A stretch of 64,000 nucleotides of DNA from Hypomesus transpacificus (GCF_021917145.1 NC_061073.1:10033211-10097210); one strand, 5' to 3'; positions 22,801-35,245 are shown, counted from the stretch's first letter. Numbers and translations are program-made. The notes: generated by a model not told the origin, from the sequence alone.

Positions 22801-23364
22801 GGTGCATGTGAAAGACATCCCGTCCTAGATAATTAATGGGACTCGCGAGCTATGGAAATACACCGTCAGAAGTAGAAGTTGGAACACAGATGCTTTCATA
22901 CTCATGTCGATCCAGGGATATCAAACACATGCGAGTCGTAACATTATCAGGTTATAAATTCAAGTGTTAAAAAGTCTTGGGACACACAGATTTGTGCTCA
23001 CACTTATTAAACGAGTAAAACATTAAAGAAAAAACCCAATGCAATCTTCCTTCAGAAATCCAAACGTGTATTAGCACATGATCAAAGTTGACCATATAAA
23101 CGGTGGTCTGATCTGGCTGGGCAGAAATGCCTTTTACAAAATGTATTTATTTGAAATGTTCAATATAGTAATTTAGGACCTTCAAGTTAAGTCTGGCCAT
23201 GTTTAATATGAGGGTGCACATGCGGTTCTCTAAACTGTAAATTCCCTTACATGCAGACTGTCATGTCCTTGCTGTACATGGGCCAACTCGTCTCCTCATA
23301 CCTTCCACTATTAACATGATAGATTCTGGATGTTGATCCAGAAGTGGTGAAGGTGGCTACATTT

Positions 23365-23545
23365 ATATCCCTCCTTTATATCCCTGCTTTATATCCCTCC
23401 TTTACATCCCTCCTTTACATCCCTCCTTTTACAGAGATGAGGTTTCCAGCTTCCCCCCCCCTCTCCTCTCCTCTCTTACCCCCCTCTCTCCCTCTCCTCT
23501 CCACCTCTCCTCTCCACCTCTCCTCTCCCCCTCCTCTCTTCTCCT
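23365..23545. repeat. ATCCCTCCTTTA repeat and CT-rich tract
   Basis: About five copies of a 12-bp unit (ATCCCTCCTTTA type) are followed by a polypyrimidine tract of CCTCTCCTCTCCA units to 23545. Low-complexity DNA with no coding support. Confidence 0.7.
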
Positions 23546-23923
23546 GGGGGTGGAAGGTGTGTTCCTCTCGTGTTTCACCCTGGCCCATGCCACCACAGCC
23601 CTGCTGGCAGATGAGTGACGTGAGGGGCTGGTCTGTGGCCGCTCCACCAGGGGAAGAAGGGGAACCCCGGTTCAGGGCTGGCCAGAGGTCGCCAGGACCT
23701 GCACCCCTGACATGACCCTGTGACCCACAGACATGTAGATAAATCCGTCCAGGGTGATTAAGCATAAGGAATGACAGCCACGTTCCTGGAGCCCTCAGGA
23801 GAAGACCTCGGACTCGTCTTCATCTGACGGGCGTTACTTGTTCATTGCTTTGGATGAAAGTGTCTGCAAACCTAAAATACATTTTAATTAGGTAACATAC
23901 AATGGCCGGGTTTCCCAGATTTG

Positions 23924-24010
23924 TTAAGAAGCTCTTAACGCTAAGAGCTTCTTAAAAGCGTTCTAAGAACGCTCTACAACGCTCTTAGAACGCTCCTAAG
24001 AAGATCTTAG
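23924..24010. repeat. Cluster of three nested hairpin palindromes
   Basis: There are perfect 14-bp arms (TTAAGAAGCTCTTA and its complement) with a 4-nt loop at 23924-23955. Perfect 12-bp arms (AGCGTTCTAAGA) lie at 23957-23968 and 23983-23994, and 6-bp arms (CTAAGA) at 23996-24001 and 24005-24010. All share the TAAGA and AGCGTT vocabulary, suggesting one palindromic MITE or part of one. Confidence 0.75.
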
Positions 24011-24146
24011 CGTTGCCAATGCCAATTAGATGAGGTAGAGAGATACCTGTTCTTACATTGTCCTTGACAGAACTCAGGTTAGCTTTGCTAAAAAATTTAA
24101 TGTAAATGCATGGAAAGGTGTCGTTAGTTCTGCTGTTACAAACCCC

Positions 24147-24405
24147 TGTTGTGGGGGGGGGTCAGTCCGAGGTCCAGTCGTGGGGGGGGGGGGGGGGGGG
24201 GGGGTCAGTCCGAGGCCCCCCCAGCCTTGTGTGCTAGCCTGGACAGCAGCTGTCCGCACACACTACATGGATGTTTGGTAGTACACACACACACTCAAAC
24301 ACACACACACACACTCAAACACACACACACACACTCAAACACACACACACACACGCAAACACACACACACACACACTCAAAAACACACACACACACACAC
24401 AGGCA
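24147..24405. repeat. Poly-G tracts and (AC)n microsatellite
   Basis: Two copies of a GTCAGTCCGAG-flanked G run occur at about 24152-24205. They are followed at 24280-24400 by (AC)n broken by ACTCAAAC interruptions. Low-complexity, non-coding. Confidence 0.85.
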
Positions 24406-24497
24406 GCTTACACACTCAGAAGTGCTGACACTGAGCCCTGCCTGAGCTGACAAGGTGTCTGTTATCACACCTGCTGCCTGCCGTAAAGACCACAGGC

Positions 24498-24552
24498 TGC
24501 CTCCCTGCCTCCCTGCCTCCCTGCCTCCCTGCCTCCCTGCCTCCCTGCCTCC
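24498..24552. repeat. 8-bp CTGCCTCC tandem repeat
   Basis: Seven consecutive CTGCCTCC units. No coding role is seen. Confidence 0.8.
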
Positions 24553-24709
24553 ACCACAGCAGCAGCATTGTGCTTGGGACAGCCCTGGACCTAGATTACA
24601 TTACACACCCATCAGTTAGCCCAGACCCCCACCACAGCCTGGCCCATGGCATGGTGGGGGGGAGGGCAGGGCAGGGGAGGGCCTGAGCAGTAGATATGAG
24701 ACCTAGAGT

Positions 24710-24758
24710 GTGTATGTGTGTGAGTGTGTGTGTGTGTAGGGGGGGGGGGGGGGGGGAC
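24710..24758. repeat. (GT)n and poly-G tract
   Basis: A short GT repeat runs directly into a homopolymer of G of about 17 bases. Low-complexity. Confidence 0.8.
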
Positions 24759-25140
24759 TGGAGGAGGTTGGGGTTTAGATGTATTTGATGTCAACACATT
24801 CTTGTCAATTTAGTTGCATTAACATTTGAGGGAAAAGTAAGTAAATGGTTTGCGACATACTACGACAACAATGGAACGAGGGGAGTATATTTGTACCAAC
24901 GTTTTTTGTCTTAAAAATTGTTCAGATAAGTTGTCCTTAAGAAACGGGCTGTTTTGATCCGGGGTTTTGTTGAGAATTTGAATTTAATACCTCACGCAAA
25001 TTCTCAAGGCAACAGCACTGGAACATGACCTTACAGTTAAAATTCCCCTCTCTCATCACAAGCTAACAGATGAAGATGACTAGGCACTAACCTCGTGCCT
25101 CGGGCTCATGTTAAAACGGATTCACCATGCAACCCCAAAA

Positions 25141-25395
25141 TGAATCAGAATCAGAATGGGATTTATTCGCCATGAAAGTTTGCGCAGACAAGGAATTTGC
25201 TTTGGCAGGAAGGTGCATACAATAAACATATAGGAACCAAAAATTTTAATATATAGACTATCTATACTAAGGGTACATAAACTAGCAGTACTAAATGGAA
25301 TTAGAATTAAATAAAATGTACAATGAAATAAAATACAAGTTGCCGTAATTTACAATATGAGAATACAATAAATACAAATAATACAAGAAATACAA
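25141..25395. mobile_element. Dispersed retroelement-like repeat, copy 1
   Basis: The segment starts TCAGAATCAGAATGGG and contains TTTATTCGCCATGAAAGTTT and TTTGCTTTGGCAGGAAGGTG. It recurs at 62706-62925 with the same order of motifs. It degrades into an A/T-rich tail with repeated AATACAA. Recurrence at unrelated sites and the A-rich tail point to a SINE or the 3' end of a non-LTR retrotransposon. Confidence 0.65.
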
Positions 25396-26862
25396 ATGTT
25401 TGAGTTGACTAACATGAAACCCACCAATCTGCTGGGTGTAAACAACACTGAGGACATTTTGTGTACGAATGCAAAAGTAAAAGCTAAACGATCAGATAGT
25501 CAGTTGATCAAGTCCCAATCCAAATGCTTGCTGACGTCCTGTTCTGAGTGTGCTAGTCTGCCTGGCAGCTTTCCCTCTGGATCCAGGCAGACAGAGAGCC
25601 TGGTGGTGCGGCTGGCCCAGCTGGGAAACGCATCAGTGAGCCATCTCTTTTACCGAGGCCAACAGCTGTCTATTAAGAATATTCTGGATGGTCATCAACC
25701 GCCCTCTCCTCAACTCACAACTCTGCTAATCACCTCTCTAATGCAGGAGGCCGCAGACAAGGTAAATATAATGAATGATCACGATGCTGGTGAGCGAAGC
25801 CTTCGGTGGAGCCTGGTTTAACTGCTGCCACCTGATACCAGTGTCCACTTCTTACAAGGTTGTGTTTCTGTGCACTTAGACGGAGGCGGACGGTGCTGCT
25901 CAAGCTTTTCATGAGGCTTTTGGAGTTTTGTTCAGAGCTGTTGTTAAACTCCCGGGCTGAGCCTTTTGAAAAGCCCAGTGTGGAGGAGGAGATGTGCTGG
26001 TGGCTCTGCTCGCCTGCGGGGTGAAGGAGGTGTGACAGGGGCCTGGGATCCGGGAGCGCTGGGTGCCGTAGTGCCAGACAATGCCATTACCCAGAGCGCC
26101 CCTGGAATGCTCTCCTCTCATTAGAGCCAGATATAGCCCCGGCAAGGTCCACCGTGGGGAACGCAAGCTGGGTTGTTATGCGACGGAAATTAAACAATGA
26201 CGAATGATGAGTCTGGGTTACATTGAGGACAGATTAGTGACTTGGTTATTTTTAGGCGATGGCTCTTAAAATCGCATTCTCTCAAACGTGAAACTTCAAT
26301 CGGACGTTCCGGAGAAGCCCGCCATGACAGGACGTGTTGTGGTCAACGAGACAAACACCAGAATGACGTCTGTGAGTTTTAGTTGCTGATGAATAAGCAA
26401 ACTGAGAGCACACTTCACGTACCTATCACAGCTGGTGTTGAAACAAGCAACACTAGATTTGTTGTTGGGTCCAGGACGAGGCCTGTACGAGGGTATAAGG
26501 TGACATGTTTAAGTGATAAACCTGACTGTGTAGTGACGGTGCCAGAGTGTGCTTCACCAGACACGTGGGGGCAGTTTCATCTCTCTCCTGCATTCTGGAG
26601 ATAGTGATGATGACCCGGGTGTGTGTAATCACATTGCCCTCATCCACCCCTCATCATACTGGGTAGATCAGGGTGATGTTCCCTCCGGCTCATTCACCCC
26701 AGCGATGCAGGGCTCTCATTTCATACTGAGAACACCATCTTGATCTGTTCGCAGGTGTGTGTGTTTGTGCGTGTGTGTGTTTGCGATGGGGGGAGTCGTG
26801 TTTATGTTGTGAAGATTTCCTGAGCTCGTCTCTGTGACAGCGTCTCCTCAGAGCTCTGGATG

Positions 26863-26950
26863 GTGTTGGAGGGGGAGAGGGGTGTGGATGGTGTTGGAGG
26901 GGGAGAGGGGTGTGGATGGTGTTGGAGGGGGAGAGGGGTGTGGATGGTGA
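26863..26950. repeat. 30-bp tandem repeat, three copies
   Basis: A unit of about 30 bp built on GGTGTTGGAGGGGGAGAGGG and GTGTGGAT is repeated three times. Non-coding. Confidence 0.8.
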
Positions 26951-27539
26951 ACATGGAGGGCATCCATCCATTTAAAGGGCAGTGTAACTCTATGAGACAC
27001 CAGCATGAAACCATACACTGCTTAAAGAGCCTCTCTCTAAGAACTGGGCCGCTGTCTCCATGCACCATGGTTAGTTTTGCACCCCAGTGTGTGTGTGTGT
27101 GTGTGTGTTCTCCAGAGGCCCTGGGGTGTCTCCCCCCCCCCCGTAAACACCTTCTTTGAAGAGCAGCCTTCTAAAAACACAAGGTTATGAGAGCACACCT
27201 TCTGCAGAGAGGCCCACCCACTTACTGCTCCCTGCCTGCTACTGTCTGCCTGAGTGTGTGTGTGCGTGTGTGCTGTCCAGGCGTGACAGAGACTCCCTGT
27301 GTGGTCCCTGGTCCTGCAGACAGGAGTCAGGGGAACCCCAGCACCCACAGTCCTCACCTCTCAGTCTGAGTCACACAGCTTGACTCACCAAAGGAGATGT
27401 TCCCTGCCCGTACATTCACTTCTTCATGGGTTGGTTCTCCTGACAAACCCTGGCAATTAAATATGAATTTGGTATTAATAATGTGAATGATTTAGGCTCG
27501 CACCAAGTTACTCTTGCCTTCTTGGATCCATGAAAAAAA

Positions 27540-27965
27540 AAACATGGAACCCCCCCACCCCTCCTACCCCCCCCCCCCCAGCACACCTCTACCCCCCCCA
27601 GGCCTGTCCCCCCACCCCCCAGCGCACCTCCACCCCCCCAGGCCTGTCCCCCCCCCCCCAGCGCACCTCCACCCTCCCAGGCCTGTCCCCCCCCCCAGCA
27701 CACCTCTACCCCCCCCAGGCCTGCCCCCCACCCCCCAGCGCACCTCCACACCCCCCCCAGGCCTGTCCCCCCCCCCAGCGCACCTCCACCCCCCCAGGCC
27801 TGTCCCCCCCCCCCCAGGGCACCTCCACCCCCCCAGGCCTGTCCCCCCCCCCCAGCGCACCTCCACCCCCCCAGGCCTGTCCCCCCCCCCCCCCCCAGGG
27901 CACCTCCACCCCCCCAGGCCTGTCCCCCCACCCCCCCAGGCCTGTCCCCCCACCCCCCCAGGGTC
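27540..27965. repeat. C-rich minisatellite
   Basis: About eleven units of 35-45 bp combine a long C run, AGCGCACCTCCA or a variant, another C run and AGGCCTGTC. Length changes in the C runs account for most variation. Several frames remain open on both strands, which explains long proline- or glycine-rich phantom reading frames. Confidence 0.9.
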
Positions 27966-28097
27966 CCCAGCAGTGTGGCCCTCATCAGCCTCAAGCCGCC
28001 AGACCTCAGCTAAGATCACAGCAGCGCGACGTTTACCTTAGCGCCTGTCTTTGATCCGTGTGTCTCCTCTGGCCCCCAGCCGGGCCACGGGTCAGGA

Positions 28098-28162
28098 GGG
28101 CCACCTCCCTGGAGGAACACCTCCCTGGAGGAACACCTCCCTGGAGGAACACCTCCCTGGGC
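28098..28162. repeat. 17-bp palindromic tandem repeat
   Basis: About four copies of CCTCCCTGGAGGAACA-like units. The core CCTCCCTGGAGG is nearly self-complementary. Non-coding. Confidence 0.75.
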
Positions 28163-29824
28163 CCCTCATCCTCACCGTCAGCGCCCCAGCAGGTTGACAG
28201 GGCCGGCAGGTGACAACAGCAAAACACCCACCACCTCCCAAACTCCACATTTAGCTTGTGGCTCCTAATGACGTCTCTGGGGTGACAGAGCCGGTCGTCT
28301 GAGTGTCTGACTGCCAGCGCTTGCTTTCTTAGTCTCTGCTGGTGGTCCACTTTGCTACTTTCTTGTTACATGCAAATGGTTAGAGGCATCCAACTGGATC
28401 CTCCTGACCATCAAGGATCAACAACTAAATTGCCCCCGTTGGACTCTGAGGAATGTCCTGACATTTGCTTGTCATGGACGTCACCCCAGCTCTTAATGTA
28501 AGCGTCCGCAGTGTTCAGTCAGACATGCGTGAGTGTGGGAGTGGAGAGGCCCAGGCAAGGGGTTGGCTGAGGAGGAAAAGGGATCTGCTGACTGTTGAGT
28601 TCCCCATCGCTCGTGACTTTCCCTCGGAGGGATCTTGCTGCTTGAAGGATCGATCTGGTGGGTTTCAACATTACTGTTTCACTGTCATCCATAACAGGGC
28701 GTTATGAATGATTTGCCATGCACATGAGATTGTGCCACAACACAGTTAAAATCACGTCTGCGCAGGTCATGAAAACCAAAACCCTGTCCATCTCTCCTCC
28801 ACCTTGCCCAGCCGCTCATTGTTCTACAACTAAAAGTTTAGAAATGTCAGTTTTGAGCATGGCTGTGACTAAAGCAGAGGAATGCTCTTGCTGTCCACAG
28901 TAAAGAGAGGGACTGAGAGAAGCAGTGTAACTGGAGCACGCTCACTAGAAACACCATGAACCAGGGCCCAGTCTCTCCAGAGGATTGGGTTACCTGTAGG
29001 CCAGGACAAATTCTACATCCTGTCAGACTGAGGACGGAGGCATCCCATCATAAACACCGGCTTGGTTGGCAACAGCAGAGTGTGGGATTATCGCACATAA
29101 ATTTTGTTTGAGTGTAACACTGCACAATTATTATTTGTAATTCTTTTACGTGCATGACTTTATTACTGTAGTAAGATTTCTTTGATATCACTGTTTGTCA
29201 GAACGTGCCATCCACAGTTTAGTACATTTTCGGAGCCTGAACGTGTGAACTGTAATGGATCTGCTCATGCAGACCTCTCGGAAACAACACACCGATGAGA
29301 AGCTGCCCAACAGGATTCTGCTCTCCTCTGTCAGTACCTCCGTGTACTCGAGTCGTTAGAGAGCAAGAAATAGAAATATGAGTCGGGCTGAGATCATGAT
29401 TTGCCCCGTTAAAAGAAGAAAAAAAGATCCTCGAGTTTTCTTCCCTCCCTGGCAAACCTCCCCAGAGCTGAAGAGCAGCAGCTCTCTGCCCCTCACAGTC
29501 TGCATTAGCCAGCGATTTGGCCGGCGTGTTCAGCGTGATGGACCATGTCCCTATCAGCACCTCTCCCCCCTGCCTCAGCTCCCTCTGCTAGCAGCAAGCA
29601 AACAAAGGTCTTTAAGTAGCAGTAGCCTGAACACTCGGTGCACATGAAAGTAGAAGCTCAACTTCAACACCTCTGGTGGGACTCCGACAGGGGAAATATG
29701 AACCTTTGTTTTTTCAAAACAAAATTATGGCCGAACAAAACGAAAAGTGGGATGGAAGTGAGGTGGTTGTGTCTGTTTGGGACGGGGAAACAGGACTGTT
29801 TGCACTTGAGTGATGTTAGCATCG

Positions 29825-30607
29825 GTGTGTGTGTGCTCGTGTGTGTGCATGGGTATCTGTGTGAGTGTGTGTGTGTGTGTATATGAGTGTGTGTGTGTAT
29901 ATGAGTGTGTGTGTGTATATGAGTGTGTGTGTGTATATGAGTGTATGTGTGTGTATATGAGTGTGTGTGTGTGTATATGAGTGTATGTGTGTGTATATGA
30001 GTGTGTGTGTGTGTATATGAGTGTATGTGTGTGTATATGAGTGTGTGTGTGTATATGAGTGTGTGTGTGTATATGAGTGTGTGTGTGTATATGAGTGTAT
30101 GTGTGTGTATATGAGTGTGTGTGTGTGTATATGAGTGTATGTGTGTGTATATGAGTGTGTGTGTGTGTATATGAGTGTATGTGTGTGTATATGAGTGTGT
30201 GTGTGTGTATATGAGTGTATGTGTGTGTATATGAGTGTGTGTGTGTGTATATGAGTGTATGTGTGTGTATATGAGTGTATGTGTGTGTATATGAGTGTGT
30301 GTGTGTATATGAGTGTGTGTGTGTATATGAGTGTGTGTGTGTATATGAGTGTGTGTGTGTATATGTGTGTGTGTGTGTATATGAGTGTATGTGTGTGTAT
30401 ATGAGTGTGTGTGTGTATATGAGTGTGTGTGTGTATATGAGTGTGTGTGTGTATATGTGTGTGTGTGTGTATATGAGTGTATGTGTGTGTATATGAGTGT
30501 GTGTGTGTATATGAGTGTTTGTGTAAGCACAGTATGTGTGAGTCTGTGTATATGAATGTGTGTGAGAGTGTGTGTGAGAGTGTGAGAGTGTGTGTGTGTG
30601 TGTGTGT
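29825..30607. repeat. GT-rich minisatellite with TATATGAG spacer
   Basis: Nearly 0.8 kb of units such as TATATGAGTGTGTGTGTG and TATATGAGTGTATGTGTG, 18-20 bp each. It shows a two-level pattern in which the two unit types alternate for long stretches. Long Thr/His/Ser/Tyr open frames on the other strand are artefacts of the repeat. Confidence 0.95.
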
Positions 30608-30978
30608 TGGCCCAGTTTGGAGCACAGAGGAAGTGAGAGCCCTCGGCTGAAGCTCTCCATGACGGCTATCTGGACGGTGTCACGCTTTCCCTCCCTGCAA
30701 CCCTCGTCCCAGGGACTTCCCACATTGCAACGGTGCTTCCCACTGCGTTTCATCTCCTCTTTTACTGCCCAGCCTCCAAAGCCCTGGTTTAAACCCGTCG
30801 CGCCCTCCTCCAAGGGTCTGGATCAGGTGTCCCACGTCACCGGAAGGTTCGGGCTCTCTCCTTTCGCGATGGTTGATTCCTGACTGTGTCAGATGAGGTT
30901 GTGGAGTTGCGTGGCAAGCTGCCATGGTGCGGTCTGGTCCTCTGTGTTTCCACACAGAATCTGGGGAAAAACACATAG

Positions 30979-31412
30979 ACACAGCTTCCCCTCTGCCCGG
31001 ACACAGCTTCCCCTCTGCCCGGACACAGCTTCCCCTCTGCCCGGACACAACTTCCCCTCTGCCCGGACACAACTTCCCCCCTGCCCCGACACAGCTTCCC
31101 CTCTGCCCAGGCACAGCTTCCCCTCTGCCCGGACACAGCTTCCCCTCTGCCCGGACACAGCTTCCCCTCTGCCCGGACACAGCTTCCCCTCTGCCCGGAC
31201 ACAGCTTTCCCTCTGCCCAGACACAGCTTCCCCTCTGCCCGGACACAGCTTCCCCTCTGCCCGGACACAGCTTCCCCTCTGCCCGGACACAGCTTCCCCT
31301 CTGCCCGGACACAGCTTCCCCCCTGCCCGGACACAGCTTCTCCTCTGGCCAGACACAGCTTCCCCTCTGCCCGGACACAGCTTCCCCTCTGGCCAGACAC
31401 AGCTTCCCCTCT
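30979..31412. repeat. 22-bp minisatellite
   Basis: About 20 copies of ACACAGCTTCCCCTCTGCCC plus GG, 22 bp, with few mismatches. Because 22 is not a multiple of three, every frame cycles through the same three translations. On this unit none contains a stop, so all frames are open for the length of the array. Confidence 0.95.
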
Positions 31413-31587
31413 GAACCCCCGTCACTGATCCCAGCTCCCTCAGTGACAGGGGAGGGAAATATTCGGGCTAAGTACCGTAGGCGCCGACCAGCCTGCCCTG
31501 CACTTAGCACGGGCACGTTGCCAGGCCCAGCCTGGGGGGTCTCTGGTACCCACATCACACAGAGAGAGGGAGAGGGAGAGGGTTAAG

Positions 31588-31645
31588 TTAGTTTGCACAA
31601 ACAAGGAATTTATTATGGCAGGAAGGTGCATACGGTAGAGTTTTA
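31588..31645. mobile_element. Fragment of the dispersed retroelement-like repeat
   Basis: Contains TTTGCACAAACAAGGAATTT and GGCAGGAAGGTGCATAC, matching part of the repeat at 25141 and 62706. It is truncated at both ends. Confidence 0.5.
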
Positions 31646-31864
31646 CATATAACATTTTGAAAATATCAAACGTATTCCTCGTCCTCATCCCCACTGTCAT
31701 CCCTGTCATCTGCTCGGTGGTGCTTCAAAAACTGATACCACTTTCTGCTTTTAAATCTAAAATGAAAGAAATGGAGGCAGGTTCCCAAAAATGTCAATGT
31801 TTTTAAATGACCTAGGTCACGTAACTGACTCTTAGTTTTAAATGATTATATATATAAATATTTT

Positions 31865-32004
31865 TGGGGGGTCTCATTCTATTTTCTTCTGTCTGTAACC
31901 ATGTATTGTTATGTTGCTGCCTCTGTTGGCTAGGTTTCCCTTGAAAAAGAGATTTTTTATCTCAATGGGACTCTCCTGGTAAAATAAAATAAAATAAAAT
32001 AAAA
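31865..32004 (+). mobile_element. 3' end of a LINE-like retrotransposon
   Basis: Contains TCCCTTGAAAAAGAGATTTT and ATCTCAATGGGACTCTCCTG followed by (AAAAT)n. This matches, from memory, the conserved 3' tail of a common teleost non-LTR retrotransposon. Only the tail is present. Confidence 0.5.
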
Positions 32005-32944
32005 ACCTGTAAACAAGCATAGATAGATCATCTGTAGCCATGGACAGACACAGTACGTTTCACAACAGCAAGAAAGCCCCTGTTTGAAAGATCCCCATGC
32101 AAGCAGGTGGAAGTCAGACCCAACCAGGGTGGTGTTGAACTCCAGAACATCTCACGCAGCAGCGCCTGGCCCAGTCATGCTGTGTAAACACGGTTACTGC
32201 ATCCAGCTGGTATCAGATTTAACACGGACCTGCCGACGTGCTCGTTTGCGGCCCTGAGGGGCTCAGACAGGGCCTGGCAGTGGAACATGAGTGGCTGTGG
32301 AGAATCACACAGGTGGGTTTGGTCTGGGTGGCAAAGCTGTAAAATGACTGGTTGAAGAGGTTTGTCATTTTGTGATGCTGTAATGACAATAACCCAAGAC
32401 TACCCAAGAATTTATAGATTTTTTTATATCTTAATACCCATATTGTTTAGATGCAGACCTCAGTGAAGGTGTTGATTATCATAAAACCTTAGTTATTTAG
32501 TCAATTGAGAATTATTCTATCCTGGCTTTGCTATCATGTTTAGTTTACTCTGTACTTCATCAAATATCAGAGTACAGTGGGCATAGGACTTTCTTAATAA
32601 CCGAGGATGCAACCGTTAAATATAATGATGTGGCAGGGCAGCATGGACTCTTGGTTCAACACTGTACACCTCTCCAGTCTCTCACCTTTCATCCTGTTTC
32701 TAGTATTTTCCCAGCTTCTAATCTTCCCATGGAACCCCCCCCCCCTGGATGAGTCTACCACATGGAGTCTGATGACGACAGCACCACTTCCAGGTCACGT
32801 GATCCAGTAGGAGAGCATGGTCAGCTCTTTGGCCCCTGGCTCCTTACAGGCTCTGACCCTGGGCCACCAGGGACCAGGGAGAAGGCCACATGCTGTTCTC
32901 GCGTTGGTGTTAATCACGCTAACTGTCCCTACCCTGGTCAGTCC

Positions 32945-33070
32945 TAGCAGGGGGTAAGGGGAGAGGTGGGGGGTAAGGGGAGAGGGGGGGTAGGGAGTGG
33001 GGGGTAGAGTGATGGGTGAGGGGGTGCAGGGTAGGGGCGGGAGGGGGAGGTGGGGGGGCTGGAGGGGGTT
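32945..33070. repeat. G-rich low-complexity tract
   Basis: Irregular GGGGTAAGGGGAGAGG-type repeats. Several G runs in a row could fold as G-quadruplexes. Non-coding. Confidence 0.6.
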
Positions 33071-33136
33071 GAGGGTCAACAGTGGATGTGATTTCCATAT
33101 GAACAGTGGGCGTTCCCCTCCTCTGTGTTGTTGCTC

Positions 33137-33210
33137 CCATCTACAGTTCTGACATCATTATCATCTACAGTTCTGACATCATCATCTACAGTTCTGACAT
33201 CATCATTATC
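33137..33210. repeat. CATCTACAGTTCTGACAT tandem repeat
   Basis: Three copies of a 21-24 bp unit based on ATCTACAGTTCTGACATCAT. Non-coding. Confidence 0.75.
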
Positions 33211-33847
33211 TTTCACAGTGCAGAACACCGCCTGTTTTAATCTGTGGTCTCAGAGGAGATACACTTCGTCTTCTCATCCATTTGTTGGGTAAAACCATTA
33301 ACATACCCGTCTAGTCCAGGATGACCAATTCAGGTTTTCCTCTAACGTTTGTGGCAGTCGGAGGACTGTGGTCCATTGTCCTGAGGCTGGGATCCCGCTG
33401 GTCAGCCAATCCCCGGGCAGGACAGACCGACAGGTGTCTCCTGATAGGCCATCTGGGAAAGTCATGAGTGATGATGCACCGTAGGGCCAGGGAAGGGCAG
33501 GGGACGGGAAGTGGATGTCTCTGAGGCTTAACCCCTGGGGCTGATCCTCTAAACTCCCAGGCTGGCTGGGTGCTGGTGGCCGCTCGCTGCAGGGGCTCCT
33601 GGACTTGGTGGGTCTGGTTAATGTGTTCTAACTCAGTCCCAGCCAGGCAACACATCCCAGGGCACATTCATCTCATTACAACGCGGGGACATTCAGCTCT
33701 CTGAGACAGATTGATCATTATAAGTCATTTATTGATTCTGTTTAGTCTGGGCTCTTTCTGGGCTCTCGCTAACAGGTGGGGTGAACCGAAGAGAGAGGCT
33801 TGAAATTGGCACTCGCCATTCCCCTAAATTATGTTTGCTTCCTGTGC

Positions 33848-33985
33848 GCCCCAGCCCCCCCTCCCCCAGCCCCCCTGGTCTTTACTCCAGCCCCCCCTCC
33901 CCCAGCTCCCCTGGTCTCTACTTCAGCCCCCTTGGTCTCTACTTCAGCCCCCCCTCCCCCAGCCCCCCTGGTCTCTACTCCACAA
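33848..33985. repeat. CCCCCCTCCCCCAG / TGGTCTCTACT minisatellite
   Basis: About five copies of a unit combining a C-rich block and CTGGTCTCTACTYCAG. Proline-rich frames across it are not genes. Confidence 0.75.
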
Positions 33986-35064
33986 CTGCAGTGTGTAGTC
34001 TGTGACTAACAGCTGTAATTCCCCAATTATCACGCTGACTTGGCCAACTGAGCCACAGGTTCAGTTACCAGGAGAGCATTAGCCTACTGAGCTAAAGGTT
34101 GTTACCAGGAGAGCAGACGGAGGGCTGCAGCCAGTCCCTGGGCTTCAGGTTGGGGTTAGTGAGGATAGCATCTGCAGGGCTGAGAAGGCTCTGTTGCCAT
34201 CCGTTTTAAAGCTCCTCATTTGCGATGACTCTGTTAAAGATGGTTGTGACCTAGTTTGGATAAACAAAGGAAATTGTTTTTATGTCAATGAATGATATGC
34301 TCCATCAATTAGAATATCCAGTACCAACAATTGACAATAATTGATTACTGTGGAATCCCCATGACAGGGCAACATTCAAGCATACATACTTGTATAGTAC
34401 AGCATGTGCTGAATGTTTTCTGTTCTGTTGCTGAGTATAAACTCAACAGAACAGATCAAACAACATCTCGCCTGCCTTCAGTCTCTATTTTAAATAAGGT
34501 ATTCAGACTATGTATTGTTTATGAGCTGTTCATAGCCGAAATGCCAAATGGTGAGTTAGTAGAGGGTTATTTTGGGCTCACAAACGATCCCGGTCTTAGA
34601 GTGTTGTGTTCAGTGATTATCTCAGAGGGCCATGTTTCTGAAGCAAACTCATTACAAGAAAATCCCTGATTCACAACCCAGCTGATGATGAATGTATTCA
34701 AGTTTGTCTCAAACATCCCAGTCATGAGCAGAACTGGATCAAACATCCTTTTCACCTCGAACCAGAATCCACTGCTGACTGGTGTAAGAATGTGATCCAT
34801 TCATAGTTAATATCGTAGTCCAAAACAGAACAATACTCGCCTAAAGACACAAGCTGAAAGAAACAAAGATGGGTGAAAAATGTTATCATGAAAGAAGCAC
34901 TTACTGATGCTAGGCCTACATATAAACACTATGTTTTAGTCAAGCAATGAGAATGAGTTCATATTAGATATTTTCTTCTCTTTCTAGATTGTGTCTGTGT
35001 GTGTATGTTTGTGGTGAAAGTCAGGAATGACAGCAGCCTCTCCAGAAGTCTCTCTGATCTCAAG

Positions 35065-35245
35065 TGTCAGATGGCTAAGTGGTGAGGGAGTCGGGCTAGT
35101 AATCAGAAGGTTGCTAGATCGATTCCCCGCTGTGGCAAATGACGTTGTGTCCTTGGGCAAGGCACTTCACCCTACTTGCCTCGGGGGGAATGTTTCTGTA
35201 CTTACTGTAAGACGCTCTGGATAAGAGCGTCTGCTAAATGTAAGT
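35065..35245 (+). mobile_element. tRNA-derived SINE, copy 1
   Basis: The 5' head has an A-box-like TGGCTAAGTGGTGAGG and a B-box-like GGTTGCTAGATCGATTCC. It is followed by TGTCCTTGGGCAAGGCACTT and the tail CTCTGGATAAGAGCGTCTGC. The same arrangement recurs at 39361 and 50225. The head resembles a leucine- or serine-type tRNA, as in many teleost SINEs. It is not a functional tRNA gene. Confidence 0.85.

Noticed and set aside
25396..25821. 141-codon + strand frame as a novel gene
   Set aside because: It begins at the edge of a dispersed repeat, has no recognisable domain and no clear splice or promoter context. One frame of this length is expected by chance in 64 kb.
27416..28054. Proline-rich and glycine-rich frames on both strands
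   Set aside because: C-rich minisatellite artefact. Overlapping frames are open at once and frame depends on homopolymer lengths.
29664..30813. Open frames of up to 362 codons on the - strand rich in Thr, His, Ser and Tyr
   Set aside because: They are translations of the GT/TATATGAG minisatellite. No splice signals, domain or non-repeat core.
30680..31558. 292-codon - strand frame with repeated RAEGKLCPGRGEAV-like peptide
   Set aside because: Produced by the 22-bp array, which is open in all frames. The flanks are unremarkable.
35065..35140. tRNA gene
   Set aside because: A- and B-box-like motifs are present, but the cloverleaf is incomplete and the segment continues into a shared SINE body at three sites.
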